NCBI GenBank assembly: GCA_047630175.1
Contig: JBLHVI010000011.1
Coordinates: 19,087 to 83,086 of the forward strand
Length of the DNA stretch: 64,000 nt
From: UBA4582 sp047630175
Lineage (GTDB): Bacteria > Pseudomonadota > Gammaproteobacteria > Pseudomonadales > Azotimanducaceae
Direction: 5' to 3'
The position numbers were made by a program, and so were the translations under genes. This document shows, piece by piece, positions 1 through 9,037 of this stretch (position 1 is its first letter; each line of letters starts with the position of its first letter). Under the pieces are notes generated by a model. That model had not been told where the DNA came from and did not search any database. It saw only the letters and a program-made list of their open reading frames with translations.

Positions 1-471
1 GAGCTTATCGCACTTAGTTAGCAATATATGGAGCGGCATTTGAGCCTGAGCGCACCAATTAATCATCGTATGGTCAAATGCTTTCAAAGGGTGGCGAATG
101 TCCATCAACAACACCAGGCCGGTGAGTGATAGGCGGTTACGCAGGTAGTTATCGATGTTCTCGTGCCAGTCCCTTTTCATCGCCGTAGGCACTTTAGCAT
201 AGCCATATCCGGGGAGGTCGACGAGCCGAAAGTCATCTGAGACCGTAAAGAAGTTAATTAGCTGGGTGCGACCAGGTGTCTTGCTGGTTCTGGCTAGTTT
301 ATTTTGGCCGGTTAGGTAGTTGATAGCACTGGATTTGCCCGCATTAGATCGGCCGCAAAAAGCAACCTCCAGCCCGGTATCGTCGGGGCAATGCGACAAA
401 TTAGCGGCACTTTTGAGGAATTGGATGTTCCCTAGGTCTACACGCGATAAAATTTTAGTCGGTTCAGGCAT
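1..471 (-). CDS. engB: Ribosome biogenesis GTPase EngB (YihA/YsxC), 3' end cut by window
   Basis: The open frame runs from an ATG at 471 leftward to base 1 with no stop, giving 157 residues of a protein usually about 200-210 long, so the C-terminus lies outside the window. Residues 40-48 form the P-loop GRSNAGKSS, residues 85-91 give the G3 motif DLPGYGY, and the last residues TKCDKL are the G4 motif; together these identify the EngB/TrmE-Era GTPase family that assists 50S subunit assembly in the cytoplasm. The next gene, divergently placed, is cytochrome c4 followed by dsbA, the same arrangement as in Pseudomonas. Identification is firm; only the missing end is unknown. Confidence 0.95.
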   Translation of the reverse strand, partial: MPEPTKILSRVDLGNIQFLKSAANLSHCPDDTGLEVAFCGRSNAGKSSAINYLTGQNKLARTSKTPGRTQLINFFTVSDDFRLVDLPGYGYAKVPTAMKRDWHENIDNYLRNRLSLTGLVLLMDIRHPLKAFDHTMINWCAQAQMPLHILLTKCDKL

Positions 472-508
472 AATCACTACGTATCACTATATATTGCTAC
501 TGAGTCGT

Positions 509-537
509 TTGAGCCTTGAGGCACACTTTGTTATATA
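509..537 (+). promoter_or_regulatory. Possible sigma70 promoter for cytochrome c4
   Basis: TTGAGC at 509-514 and TATATA at 532-537 are separated by 17 bp and would start transcription about 45 nt before the cytochrome c4 ATG. Both hexamers deviate from consensus, so this is only a candidate. Confidence 0.35.
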
Positions 538-591
538 CTGGTGGTTTAGTTTAACACCGCCAATCCAGAATTAGTTTTTTTAGGGAAGCTC

Positions 592-1197
592 ATGTTTAGA
601 ATTGCAATAATACTTACCGCTGCCTTGGCGACCTTTACGGCACAGGCGGAACCCAATATCGCGCACGGCAAAGAATTGTCAGCGGTGTGCGTGGCCTGCC
701 ATGGTACAGATGGCAACAGTGCTGCAGGCGTTTTTCCAAGCATTGCAGGCCAAGGACAGAAATATTTGGTCAAGCAGTTGGTCAACATTAAGGACGGTAC
801 TCGCGTTGCGATGCTAATGGCCGGTATTCTTGATAACTACACCAATCAGGATATGCAAGACGTTGCTGCCTATTTTGCTAGCCAGACGCCCAAAGGCGGT
901 ACGGCTGATGCAGATCTTGTCGATTTAGGTGAAAGCATTTACCGCGGCGGTATCGCTCGTAAAAGCGTAGCGGCATGTACAGCCTGTCATTCACCGACAG
1001 GTCAGGGTAACGGTGCCGCCGCTTTTCCGATGCTCGCGGGACAATGGCCAGAATACACCGAGGCTCAGCTTAAGCTATTCCGTTCGGGTATGCGTAACAA
1101 TGATGGCGATAGTCGCATGATGCGGCTCACGGCAATGGATTTAAGTGACACAGAAATCGCAGCTGTTGCCAGTTACATTCGCGGCCTACAGAAATAG
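592..1197 (+). CDS. Dihaem cytochrome c4
   Basis: A 201-residue periplasmic cytochrome with a cleavable signal peptide (about residues 1-19) and two cytochrome c class I domains. Each domain has a haem attachment motif, CVACH at 33-37 and CTACH at 129-133, and length and duplicated layout match cytochrome c4, which carries electrons from the bc1 complex towards terminal oxidases. The ATG has an AGGGA ribosome site 5 nt upstream. It precedes dsbA by 82 nt, probably in one transcript; both products act in the periplasm. The engB/c4/dsbA order is conserved in pseudomonads. Confidence 0.93.
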   Translation: MFRIAIILTAALATFTAQAEPNIAHGKELSAVCVACHGTDGNSAAGVFPSIAGQGQKYLVKQLVNIKDGTRVAMLMAGILDNYTNQDMQDVAAYFASQTPKGGTADADLVDLGESIYRGGIARKSVAACTACHSPTGQGNGAAAFPMLAGQWPEYTEAQLKLFRSGMRNNDGDSRMMRLTAMDLSDTEIAAVASYIRGLQK

Positions 1198-1279
1198 GCA
1201 CAGAACAATTGCGTAAATACTTAGGTTTCGCCATGCGATTTGGCGACGGACGCTCAGCACAAAAAATGGACGAACTAAC

Positions 1280-1972
1280 ATGAAAAAAATAGGGCGTTGG
1301 ATTTCTTGGCCTTTACTCATAGTTGCAGCGATAGCCAGTACTGGCGCGGCGGCTGAAGACCTGATCATCACCGCTGGTACGCACTACGTGGAGTTGCCGG
1401 TTCCGATAAAAGGACGTAATGCAGACAAAGTTGAGGTCGCCGAGTTCTTTTCTTACGGTTGCCCTCACTGCTATCAGTTTGAGCCCGTCATCGGCACCTG
1501 GAAGGCACAGCTGCCTGCCGATGTCGAGTTCGTCCGCACGCCTGCTGTCTTTAATAAAGACTACCAGCTTTATGCCCAGACCTACTTCACAGCTCAAGCG
1601 TTGAACGTGCAAGAGCAAACGCACATCCCCTTGTTTGATGCTTTGCATAATCAGCGTCGCCGGCTCAATGATCCCGAGCGTATGGCGACATTCTTCGGTG
1701 AACTCGGTGTTGATCCGCTAGCATTTGCCCGAACCTACAATTCTTTCGGTGTACGCGCGAGTACACAACAAGCCGAGGCCAAGGGCCGCGCCTATCGTGC
1801 CGCTGGCGTCCCTGCCTTAATTGTTAACGGTAAATACCGGATCGAAGGTTCGATGGCGGGCAGCTATGCAAATATGATATTGGTGGCTGACTACCTCATT
1901 GCCAAAGAGCTTGAGTTGCTGGCCGATAATCAGTCCGGTGCAGATAGCAAGCAGCTCCAGTCAGCTAACTGA
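1280..1972 (+). CDS. dsbA: Thiol:disulfide interchange protein DsbA
   Basis: A 230-residue periplasmic oxidoreductase that introduces disulfides into exported proteins. A signal peptide covers about residues 1-25, the thioredoxin-fold active site CPHC is at 61-64, and the cis-proline region reads GVPALIVNGKY near residue 180. Its electrons would be passed to DsbB, encoded in this window at 32306-32806. The gene lies downstream of cytochrome c4, and its stop codon is directly followed by the acyl-CoA ligase frame with no gap. No strong Shine-Dalgarno precedes the ATG (only TGGACGA). Confidence 0.95.
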   Translation: MKKIGRWISWPLLIVAAIASTGAAAEDLIITAGTHYVELPVPIKGRNADKVEVAEFFSYGCPHCYQFEPVIGTWKAQLPADVEFVRTPAVFNKDYQLYAQTYFTAQALNVQEQTHIPLFDALHNQRRRLNDPERMATFFGELGVDPLAFARTYNSFGVRASTQQAEAKGRAYRAAGVPALIVNGKYRIEGSMAGSYANMILVADYLIAKELELLADNQSGADSKQLQSAN

Positions 1973-3547
1973 TTGGTGTTTACGCTCGACGAGATTCGCC
2001 ATCAGGATGAGCTGATATTGGGGTGTGCTGCCAATGACATCCTTGGCTTGCTGCCTTCGCGTCTGAGTCAGAAAATTCTGACGTGGGTGGAGAACACACC
2101 TAGGGCGCCCGCGCTACACGGCATTAATCAACAGCTTAATTACGCGGAGCTCGGTGGCGCTGTCAGCGAAGCCAAGGTATGGCTGCAACAGCATGGCGTG
2201 AGAGCGGGCGACCGCGTGATGTTGGTGGCTGAAAACAGCATTACGCTGATGTGTTTGTTCCTCGCGTTAAGTGAGCTTGATGCTATCGCGGCTGTTATAA
2301 ACGCACGTCTGTCAGACAGAGAGATCGATCTGATCGCCTTGGACTGTGATCCACGGATCATCATTTTTACTTCTGGCGATTCAAAGGACGCTCGTGTTCA
2401 GGCAGATCGACTGACTGCCGAACAGTTCACAATGACTTTCGGGCTGTATGCCGCGACCGTAGCGGTAGCCTGTGAGCCAGAGGTTGTTTTCGCCGACCCA
2501 GCTCAACAAGTTTTGGCCATGATCTATACCACCGGCACCACTGGCACGCCCAAGGGCGTTATGCTGACCCACCAAAACTTGTCTTTTATTGCCTTTATTT
2601 CTGGGCGTCTACGAGGCATTAAGCCTGGCGACAGGGTCTATAGTGCGTTGCCCATGTCTCACGTGTTCGGTCTGTCTGCGGTATGTAGTTCTGTGCTCTT
2701 TAGTGGCGGTTGTATACACCTGGTACCACGCTTTGATGCAGCGGAGGCCCTGCGTGCCATGGCGGAGGATGAACTCGTAGGCTTTCTGGGCGTACCCACC
2801 ATGTATGCCTTGATGATCGAGTTGCTCGAACAAAAACCAGCTTGGCGGGCGCCGCAGTTACGGTTCATGTTTTCTGGTGGCGCGCCCCTAGACCCCAACC
2901 TCAAAGCGCGGGTTGAATCTGCCTTCCGTCTGCCGTTGCATAACGGCTATGGCCTTACGGAGAGTGGCCCAACCATCAGTCAGGCGCGTTTGTATGCGCC
3001 GCTAGAAAATTGCTCAGTGGGTTACCCCTTGCCCGGTGTAGACGTTAAGTTACTGGACAAAGCTGGAGAGAAGGTTGAGACGGGTGAGATTGGTGAGCTA
3101 TGGGCAAAAGGTCCCAATATTATGAAGGGTTACTTTCGACAGCCCGAGTTAACGGCAGCGGTGATCAAGGACGGTTGGTTTAATACTGCAGATTTGGCTT
3201 TTCAGGACACAGCAGGGACTATTAATATTGCGGGTCGTACCAAGGAGCTGATCATTCGCTCGGGCTTCAATGTTTACCCGCCTGAGGTGGAAGCTGTATT
3301 GTCCAGTCATCCAGATGTCAGCCTGTGCGCTGTTATCGGTCGCAGCACTGCCGGTGACGAGGAGATCGTTGCCTATATTCAGCCGGTCGAGGGCAAGTTA
3401 CTGGATGTCGATGCGATATTGGCGTTTAGCCGAGAACGTCTGACTGGCTACAAAGTGCCGACCCAGATCGTTATTAAGGCACAATTACCGACGGCGCCAT
3501 CAGGCAAAATCCTCAAGCATCAGCTAATGAAAGACGAAGCCAGCTAG
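1973..3547 (+). CDS. AMP-forming acyl-CoA ligase (fatty acyl-CoA synthetase family)
   Basis: A 524-residue member of the adenylate-forming (ANL) superfamily that activates a carboxylic acid with ATP and loads it on CoA. Visible motifs are the P-loop YTTGTTGTPKG near residue 188, the adenine-binding GYGLTE, the hinge region GWFNTAD followed by GRTKELI, and the C-terminal catalytic lysine in PSGKIL. The frame opens with TTG at 1973 immediately after the dsbA stop; a GTG lies at 1976. Neither has a clear ribosome site, so translational coupling to dsbA is likely. Chain-length specificity cannot be read from sequence. Confidence 0.85.
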   Translation: MVFTLDEIRHQDELILGCAANDILGLLPSRLSQKILTWVENTPRAPALHGINQQLNYAELGGAVSEAKVWLQQHGVRAGDRVMLVAENSITLMCLFLALSELDAIAAVINARLSDREIDLIALDCDPRIIIFTSGDSKDARVQADRLTAEQFTMTFGLYAATVAVACEPEVVFADPAQQVLAMIYTTGTTGTPKGVMLTHQNLSFIAFISGRLRGIKPGDRVYSALPMSHVFGLSAVCSSVLFSGGCIHLVPRFDAAEALRAMAEDELVGFLGVPTMYALMIELLEQKPAWRAPQLRFMFSGGAPLDPNLKARVESAFRLPLHNGYGLTESGPTISQARLYAPLENCSVGYPLPGVDVKLLDKAGEKVETGEIGELWAKGPNIMKGYFRQPELTAAVIKDGWFNTADLAFQDTAGTINIAGRTKELIIRSGFNVYPPEVEAVLSSHPDVSLCAVIGRSTAGDEEIVAYIQPVEGKLLDVDAILAFSRERLTGYKVPTQIVIKAQLPTAPSGKILKHQLMKDEAS

Positions 3548-3569
3548 CGTATGGGTTTTACTGCCAGTT

Positions 3570-3875
3570 TTATAATAAGGCCTGCGCCGCTCGTGAGTCA
3601 TCAACACGGCGCTTGAGTTCTTTGCCGGGTTTGAAATGAGGCACGTATTTCCCCGGTTTGTTGATGCCCACCTCGCCAGTTTTTGGATTCCTGACTGAGC
3701 GTGGCTGCCGATAATGATTTGAGAATGTGCCGAACCCCCGAATTTCGATACGATCGCCTACGGCCAATGTTTCGGACATGATATCGACGATGGTTTGCAC
3801 AGCCAGGTCGACGTCCTTACTCGTTAACTGATCGAGCTTGTCAGACATGCGCTTGATAAGTTCAGATTTATTCAT
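3570..3875 (-). CDS. ihfB: Integration host factor beta subunit
   Basis: A 101-residue HU/IHF-family DNA-bending protein. The sequence contains the family signature region RIEIRGFGTF, the DNA-intercalating arm NPKTGE, and the KYVPHFKPGKELK block that is typical of IhfB rather than IhfA or HU. IHF bends DNA at specific sites and assists sigma54 promoters, recombination and replication. It is convergent with the acyl-CoA ligase, 22 bp apart. The C-terminus is slightly longer than in E. coli. In many gammaproteobacteria ihfB follows rpsA; here the upstream neighbour is a non-coding stretch instead. Confidence 0.93.
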   Translation of the reverse strand: MNKSELIKRMSDKLDQLTSKDVDLAVQTIVDIMSETLAVGDRIEIRGFGTFSNHYRQPRSVRNPKTGEVGINKPGKYVPHFKPGKELKRRVDDSRAAQALL

Positions 3876-4319
3876 AGGTGTAGTGCTGGGTTGTGAGGCT
3901 TGTTGGGCGGCGTCAATGGGATGTGAATGCCAAGTATGGAGTTATATTACAAGTTTTACGTCTAATATCAATGCTTTATATCAGTTAACTCAAGTGATAA
4001 GTGATAATTGCCGTCTAATAACATGATCAATTTATCAATAACGTATGAATAGCGGCAACGCTGCTGGTGTGACGAAGACCTATTCGTCGCCATTTATTGA
4101 ATCAGTCAGCAGATTCGCCTAGAATTCGCCATGGCGATTCCCTCAAGACGTATTGATCCCGAGCACAGCGGTAATGGCTCCACTTGGCCTCGTTACGCGA
4201 TCAGAGCAGCGCTGCCCGCCTCGATAGATAATTCCATGAAAATCTCCGAATTAATTCAGATTCACTTCTTCACACGTGGCTACCTTAGCGCTTGTGATCT
4301 GCCAATATTGGAGCCCTAG
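3876..4319. other. Intergenic region between ihfB and IMP dehydrogenase
   Basis: This 444-bp divergent gap should hold the promoters of ihfB (leftward) and of the IMP dehydrogenase gene (rightward). Its middle part around 3940-4040 is AT-rich. The only open frame ends directly at the next gene's ATG and has no family resemblance, so no gene is called. GGAG at about 4311-4314 serves as the ribosome site for the downstream gene. Confidence 0.6.
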
Positions 4320-5855
4320 ATGGCGAAGATTCTTCAAGACATCTCACGTACGTTTTCAGAGTACTTACTTATCCCACGTTTGACCCGCAAAGGTCAGCGT
4401 GCTGACCAAGTTAACCTGTCAACGCCCTTGTCGGCGCTCAGGGATAGCGTGACACGCCGTTTCCATATCAATGTTCCAGTGACGTCTGCTTGCATGCAGG
4501 CGGTGTCTGGAACACGCCTAGCCATTGCGCTGGCTCGCCAAGGCGGGCTGAGTTTTATTTTTTGCTCACAGGCCATCGAAACGCAGGCTGAGATGGTACG
4601 CCAGGTAAAGGCACATAAAGCTGGTTTTGTGCAGAGTGACTCGAACGCGACCACCAGCATGAGCCTTGAAGAGGTCAGTGAACTCATGGTGAGCACCGGC
4701 CACTCAACGGTACCTGTCACTGATGACGGGAGCGCTACCGGGCGTCTTGAAGGGATTATTACCGATAAAGATTTCTGGCAGTTCGAGGACGATTTGAGCC
4801 GTACAGTGGGTGATCATATGACGCCTTTTGCCGATGTGATCCACGGTCATGAAGGGATCAGTCTACGTGAAGCAAACGAGTTACTACACAAGCACAAAAA
4901 GGACTGTCTGCCAGTAGTCTGTGATGCGGGTCGACTGACCGCGCTTGTGTTTAAAAAAGACTATGAAGATCATCGGCGGCATCCGCATGAGTTGCTCGAT
5001 GCATCTAAGCGGCTGTGTGTTGGAGCGGCGATTAATACACACGATTTTAAGGAGCGTGTCCCAGCACTATTAGCTGCAGGGGCAGACGCGTTGTGCTTTG
5101 ATTCATCGGATGGGTTTACTGAATACCAAATGGAAGGCATTCAATGGATTCGCGATAATTATGGGGAAGACGTGGTTATTGGCGGTGGCAATATTGTCTC
5201 TGCAGAGGGCTTTGATTACTTGGTTCAAGGTCCTGGAGTAGATTTTATCAAGGTTGGCATTGGTGGCGGATCTATCTGTATCACGCGAGAGCAGAAAGGC
5301 GTTGGTCGTGGTCAGGCTTCGGCACTTTTGGATGTTGTGCAGCGTCGGGACGAGTATTTTGCAGAAACGGGGCGTTATATCCCCATCTGTTCAGATGGTG
5401 GTTTGGGTAACGATACCCAGATCGTTATTGCGCTAGCCATGGGAGCCGACTTCGTTATGATGGGGCGCTATTTTGCTACAACAGAGGAGAGTCCTACGCC
5501 AAAAACCTCTATCAACGGTCAGGTTTACAAGCCCTATTGGGGCGAAGGCACAGTGCGCGCACAGAACTGGCAGCGATACAGTGAGGGTATGACTAGCCGT
5601 AAAATGGTCTTTGAGGAAGGCGTAGATGCTTTCGTGCCAATGGCAGGCCCGTTGGCTGAGGTCCTGGAGACTACGCTGTATAAATTACGTAGCACGATGG
5701 TTAATGTCGGGGCTGACAACCTTGAGCAGTTTCGCGAGCAGGCGATCTTGACCCTAGTTTCTGAGCAGTCAGTGGTCGAAGGCGGCACATCTAGCGTATT
5801 TAAGTTCAATAGAAGTCGCGATGCGGACGATAGCCGGTGGGGAAATTCTGGCTAG
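4320..5855 (+). CDS. guaB: IMP dehydrogenase of the atypical GGGSICIT type
   Basis: A 511-residue TIM-barrel enzyme with an inserted pair of CBS domains at about residues 110-220. It should oxidise IMP to XMP with NAD in guanine nucleotide synthesis. The catalytic loop reads GGGSICITREQKGVGRGQ, keeping the thioimidate-forming cysteine but differing from the usual gammaproteobacterial GuaB loop (GPGSICTTR). The phosphate site has CSDGGLG and the flap region SEGMTSRK is recognisable. No guaA follows, whereas canonical guaB normally precedes it, so this may be a second, distinct IMPDH. A GGAG ribosome site precedes the ATG. GMP reductase is less likely because CBS domains and full length are present. 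Confidence 0.85.
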   Translation: MAKILQDISRTFSEYLLIPRLTRKGQRADQVNLSTPLSALRDSVTRRFHINVPVTSACMQAVSGTRLAIALARQGGLSFIFCSQAIETQAEMVRQVKAHKAGFVQSDSNATTSMSLEEVSELMVSTGHSTVPVTDDGSATGRLEGIITDKDFWQFEDDLSRTVGDHMTPFADVIHGHEGISLREANELLHKHKKDCLPVVCDAGRLTALVFKKDYEDHRRHPHELLDASKRLCVGAAINTHDFKERVPALLAAGADALCFDSSDGFTEYQMEGIQWIRDNYGEDVVIGGGNIVSAEGFDYLVQGPGVDFIKVGIGGGSICITREQKGVGRGQASALLDVVQRRDEYFAETGRYIPICSDGGLGNDTQIVIALAMGADFVMMGRYFATTEESPTPKTSINGQVYKPYWGEGTVRAQNWQRYSEGMTSRKMVFEEGVDAFVPMAGPLAEVLETTLYKLRSTMVNVGADNLEQFREQAILTLVSEQSVVEGGTSSVFKFNRSRDADDSRWGNSG

Positions 5856-5961
5856 ACAGCGCATGTCGGTGCTATACCAGAGCCTTTGATGGGTGTGCGG
5901 CAGGGATTGGTTATGTATAATATTGAGTCTATCGGGCTCAGCGAATTTAGGGAAAATTGTT

Positions 5962-6390
5962 GTGAAAATTGCAAAAATAATTGTGGCGTGTCTCATGTTT
6001 TCAACGTTGCTTGTCCCGGGCGTTAATGCGAATACTACCGAGGACGAAATCACTGCGCGAATCAAGAAGATCGGTAGCGTGTGTATTCAGGGCGCCGATT
6101 GCGCACAGGGTAGTGGTTTAGCTGCAGCTGCTGTTGTCGCTAGCGTTAGCCCTCAGGCCCACTACGACAACGCCTGCAAGACATGCCATAGCATGGGCAT
6201 CGGCGGAGCGCCTATCTTTGGTGATAAAGTCGCCTGGGAAGATCGTGTTGCGAAGGGCTCAGAGGAACTTTACCAGAGCGTGTTTAACGGCATAGCGCCT
6301 GGTATGCCTGCGCGAGGCCTGTGCATGTCATGTACCGATGATGATCTAAGGGCTATTGTAGATTTGATGGTTGCAGAAGTCAGCAACTAG
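5962..6390 (+). CDS. Cytochrome c5-like monohaem cytochrome
   Basis: A 142-residue exported cytochrome. I choose the GTG at 5962 because AGGGA lies 8 nt upstream and the frame then begins with a proper signal peptide (VKIAKIIVACLMF, cleavage after the ALA-like VNA around residue 23); a longer frame from 5893 would bury it. The haem motif CKTCH is at 72-76, the likely methionine ligand is in PGMPARG, and a second CxxC pair (CMSC, 121-124) is the extra disulfide characteristic of the c5 family. It would act as a soluble or membrane-associated electron carrier in the periplasm. It stands alone between IMPDH and the convergent comM. Confidence 0.88.
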   Translation: MKIAKIIVACLMFSTLLVPGVNANTTEDEITARIKKIGSVCIQGADCAQGSGLAAAAVVASVSPQAHYDNACKTCHSMGIGGAPIFGDKVAWEDRVAKGSEELYQSVFNGIAPGMPARGLCMSCTDDDLRAIVDLMVAEVSN

Positions 6391-6426
6391 GCCGGTAACG
6401 GGTTGGAAGTGACTTGAGATTTTATG

Positions 6427-7944
6427 TCACGGCAGATCTGATCTGTCGAGTCGTCTGAAAGCTAACGCTTCTGCTAGATGTGCGCCTTCAATCTGAATTT
6501 CGCCGGCCATGTCGGCGATGGTTCTAGCGACCTTAAGTATCTTAAAATAGCCTCTGGCTGAAAGGCCGAGCGCATCCATTGCTGCCTCAAGAAATTCACG
6601 ATCTGCGTGCGCCAAGTGACAGTCTTTGCGGGTCTGCGCACCATTGAGGTGCGCATTGAGGCGTCCCGAGCGCGCAAGCATTGTGTTGCGTGTTTGAAAC
6701 ACCAGTTGACGAGCCTGCACATCGTCAAGCTCGCCTTTAGTAGGTGTCTCGCTGCCAAGAAGACCAGGCGGTATCGATGGGACAACCACATGTAGATCAA
6801 TCCTATCCATTAACGGACCAGAAACCCGGCTGCGGTATGCGGTTATTCTCTCAGAGCTGCAGTTGCAACGGCCGCGACCGTCACCGAAATATCCGCAGGG
6901 GCAGGGGTTCATCGCCGCGATTAGTTGAAACTGGGCTGGGTAGCAAACTTGATACTGGGCGCGGCTAATCATGATATAGCCTGATTCCATTGGCTCTCTG
7001 AGTACTTCTAGCACCCGCCGAGAGTATTCAGGTAACTCGTCAAGAAATAGCACGCCACGATGCGCCAATGAAATTTCGCCTGGTCTAGGCGCGCTGCTAC
7101 CACCCACCAAGGCGATGGGTGATGCCGTGTGGTGGGGCGACCGGAATGGCCGTTGACGCCACTGGTTTAGGTCAAAGGCATGGTTTGACACCGAGTGTAC
7201 CGAGGCCACTTCCAGAGCCTCGTCGAGCGTCAGTTGCGGCAGCAAGCCGCGCAAACGACTAGCCAACATTGTTTTACCAGTACCTGGTGGGCCGATAAAC
7301 AGCAAGTTATGCCCTCCTGCAGCGGCGATCATGAGTGCGCGTTTGGCATGTACTTGGCCTTTCACATCCTGCAGGCTCGGATGATCAGTATGATTGGTGG
7401 TTAGCGATACCGCTGCAGGACTCTCTAATGGCTGTTTTTCGACTAAATATCTGATGACTTCAAGCAGGCTGTTGGCCACCCGGACATTAGCTTGACCACC
7501 TAGACTGGATTCAGCGCTATTCGAGAATGGTACGATAAGCAATCGTTTTGACGCTGCACTTTGTATGACGGCAGGCAGTACACCAGTTACAGGGCGAAGC
7601 GCGCCATCAAGCGCAAGCTCTCCTAGCCATTCGGTGCCGGTGAGGGCTGCTGTAGGCAGGTCGCCGTTGGCCGCAAGGATAGCCAGTGCAATGGCCAGAT
7701 CATAACGTCCTCCTTGTTTAGGCAAATCTGCGGGTGCCAGGTTCACAGTAACCCGGCGACTCGGTGTTTTAAAGCCAGCGTTTACAATTGCGGCTTTGAC
7801 CCGGTCCTTGGCTTCTTTAACCGTAGTTGCCGGTAGCCCGATGATTTGGATTTGCGGCAAGCCCTGAGAAATATCAGCTTCGACGGTCACTAGCGGTGCT
7901 TGTATGCCAATTTGTGCGCGGGAATAGGTAACAGCAAAAGTCAT
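6427..7944 (-). CDS. comM: ComM/YifB-family Mg-chelatase-like AAA+ helicase
   Basis: A protein of 505 residues when started at the ATG at 7944, which has AAGG 8 nt upstream and matches the family N-terminus (TFAVTYSRA); a start 6 codons earlier is possible. The N-terminal third is the LonC-like ChlI domain, followed by Walker A (GPPGTGKTML), Walker B (LFLDELPEY) and a zinc-binding CPCGYFGDGRGRC cluster region. ComM is a hexameric branch-migration helicase that extends heteroduplex during natural transformation. The position beside glnK is as in Pseudomonas. It ends convergently with the cytochrome c5 gene. Confidence 0.9.
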   Translation of the reverse strand: MTFAVTYSRAQIGIQAPLVTVEADISQGLPQIQIIGLPATTVKEAKDRVKAAIVNAGFKTPSRRVTVNLAPADLPKQGGRYDLAIALAILAANGDLPTAALTGTEWLGELALDGALRPVTGVLPAVIQSAASKRLLIVPFSNSAESSLGGQANVRVANSLLEVIRYLVEKQPLESPAAVSLTTNHTDHPSLQDVKGQVHAKRALMIAAAGGHNLLFIGPPGTGKTMLASRLRGLLPQLTLDEALEVASVHSVSNHAFDLNQWRQRPFRSPHHTASPIALVGGSSAPRPGEISLAHRGVLFLDELPEYSRRVLEVLREPMESGYIMISRAQYQVCYPAQFQLIAAMNPCPCGYFGDGRGRCNCSSERITAYRSRVSGPLMDRIDLHVVVPSIPPGLLGSETPTKGELDDVQARQLVFQTRNTMLARSGRLNAHLNGAQTRKDCHLAHADREFLEAAMDALGLSARGYFKILKVARTIADMAGEIQIEGAHLAEALAFRRLDRSDLP

Positions 7945-8419
7945 CAACAGCGCCTTGACCAATATCGGGTGAGGTATGATGCTAGTGGGTTATATCGGCC
8001 GTTCTGTGCGATCTGGCTGTAAATACCTGTGGGTGATTGGCGCCAGTGATAAGTTTGTGCGCCCTCATTGAGTGCGTGACCGCAGTGCTATCACCCCCTT
8101 GCTGCACTATAATAAGGCGAAGGGCTGCGAGTCGCTGTGAGGGTGACAGCGTATCTGTATGAAAAATAACAATTTATTTAACTTGGCATGGTCAGTGCTG
8201 TGTGTAACATGAAATACGCATTTGATGGTAGTCGGTCAGAAACTGATTCGGCAACTCGCAAGTTGGTTGTATTCATGGCAAGACAGCAAGATTCTGTGCT
8301 GAATTTGCGGCGTCAGGCCTGCGAGTGATCAAGAGTATTAGGCATAGCCAAGGGAATGTATTTTCGATACATTTGCCGCACAACAAAAACAGGGGTGATC
8401 CTGTTCAAGGAGAACATAC
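7945..8419. other. Intergenic regulatory region comM/glnK
   Basis: A 475-bp divergent gap. It contains a sigma54-type promoter candidate at 8183-8199 and a perfect TATAAT at 8108-8113 without a well-spaced -35. No open frame with family resemblance was seen. The last 20 bp hold the strong AAGGAG ribosome site of glnK. Confidence 0.6.
8183..8199 (+). promoter_or_regulatory. Candidate sigma54 (RpoN) promoter upstream of glnK
   Basis: TTGGCATG followed by GTGCT places the invariant GG at 8185-8186 and GC at 8197-8198, exactly 10 nt between them as required for RpoN. glnK genes are typically under NtrC/RpoN control. The predicted start is near 8210, leaving a long leader of about 210 nt, and I did not find a clear NtrC site, which lowers confidence. 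Confidence 0.45.
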
Positions 8420-8758
8420 ATGAAATTAGTCACAGCAATCATTAAGCCCTTTAAACTCGATGATGTCAGAGAGGCTCTCTCAGAGATCTCTGTGCAAGGG
8501 ATGACAGTGACAGAAGTTAAGGGTTTTGGTCGTCAGAAGGGTCACACGGAGCTCTATCGTGGCGCAGAGTATGTTGTTGATTTCTTACCAAAAGTTAAAA
8601 TTGAAGTAGCGATTGCTGACGATAGCCTGGACAGTGTGATTGAAGCTATCAGCAGCGCCGCGAACACAGGTAAGGTCGGTGACGGTAAAATATTCGTCAC
8701 AACCCTAGACGATGTTATTCGCATTAGAACCGGAGAGACCGGCGGTGAAGCTGTTTAA
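8420..8758 (+). CDS. glnK: Nitrogen regulatory protein P-II (GlnK/GlnB)
   Basis: A 112-residue PII trimer subunit that integrates 2-oxoglutarate, ATP/ADP and glutamine status. The T-loop spans about residues 37-55 with the uridylylated tyrosine at position 51 (YRGAEYVVDF), and the C-terminal signature TGKVGDGKIFV is intact. AAGGAG sits just upstream of the ATG. In Pseudomonas this gene is followed by the ammonium channel gene amtB; here a strong terminator and then thrC follow, so the pair is broken. GlnK versus GlnB cannot be separated with certainty on sequence alone; the comM neighbour favours GlnK. Confidence 0.92.
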   Translation: MKLVTAIIKPFKLDDVREALSEISVQGMTVTEVKGFGRQKGHTELYRGAEYVVDFLPKVKIEVAIADDSLDSVIEAISSAANTGKVGDGKIFVTTLDDVIRIRTGETGGEAV

Positions 8759-8792
8759 GTGCTCACCAAACGATAATTAGTATTGAGTCCTC

Positions 8793-8835
8793 CGATCGAT
8801 CGCCCGGATTACTATGTAATCCGGGCGATCGATCG
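8793..8835. terminator. Perfect 19-bp hairpin after glnK
   Basis: Bases 8793-8811 and 8817-8835 are perfect inverted repeats around a 5-base loop. It lies 35 bp after the glnK stop and is followed by a short T-containing stretch (TGTTATATTT), so it probably terminates the glnK transcript although the U-tract is weak. Confidence 0.7.
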
Positions 8836-9006
8836 TGTTATATTTACAATCCTCGCAAGACCACCATTCTGCCTCCTATGCTGTGCTGCAGTGACGGTCA
8901 CAACCGTCTTGTTCGGCAAATACTAACAGCAAGACTGGGTCGACATAACGCCTGCCAGCCCATCTAAAAACTAAGCGAGATGAATTGCATTTTTTTCGAA
9001 AGGTCA

Positions 9007-9037
9007 TTGTATATCTGCCCCAGACCTCTTTTATAAT
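9007..9037 (+). promoter_or_regulatory. Probable thrC promoter
   Basis: A perfect TATAAT lies at 9032-9037 with TTGTAT at 9007-9012; the 19-bp spacing is longer than ideal. It would place the start about 25 nt before the thrC ATG. Confidence 0.45.

Noticed and set aside
4131..4319. A 62-codon open frame ending directly at the IMP dehydrogenase ATG
   Set aside because: No ribosome site, no recognisable family, and it lies in a likely promoter region.
8276..8288. Second sigma54-like TGGCA before glnK
   Set aside because: The GG to GC spacing is 7 nt, not 10, so it cannot serve RpoN.
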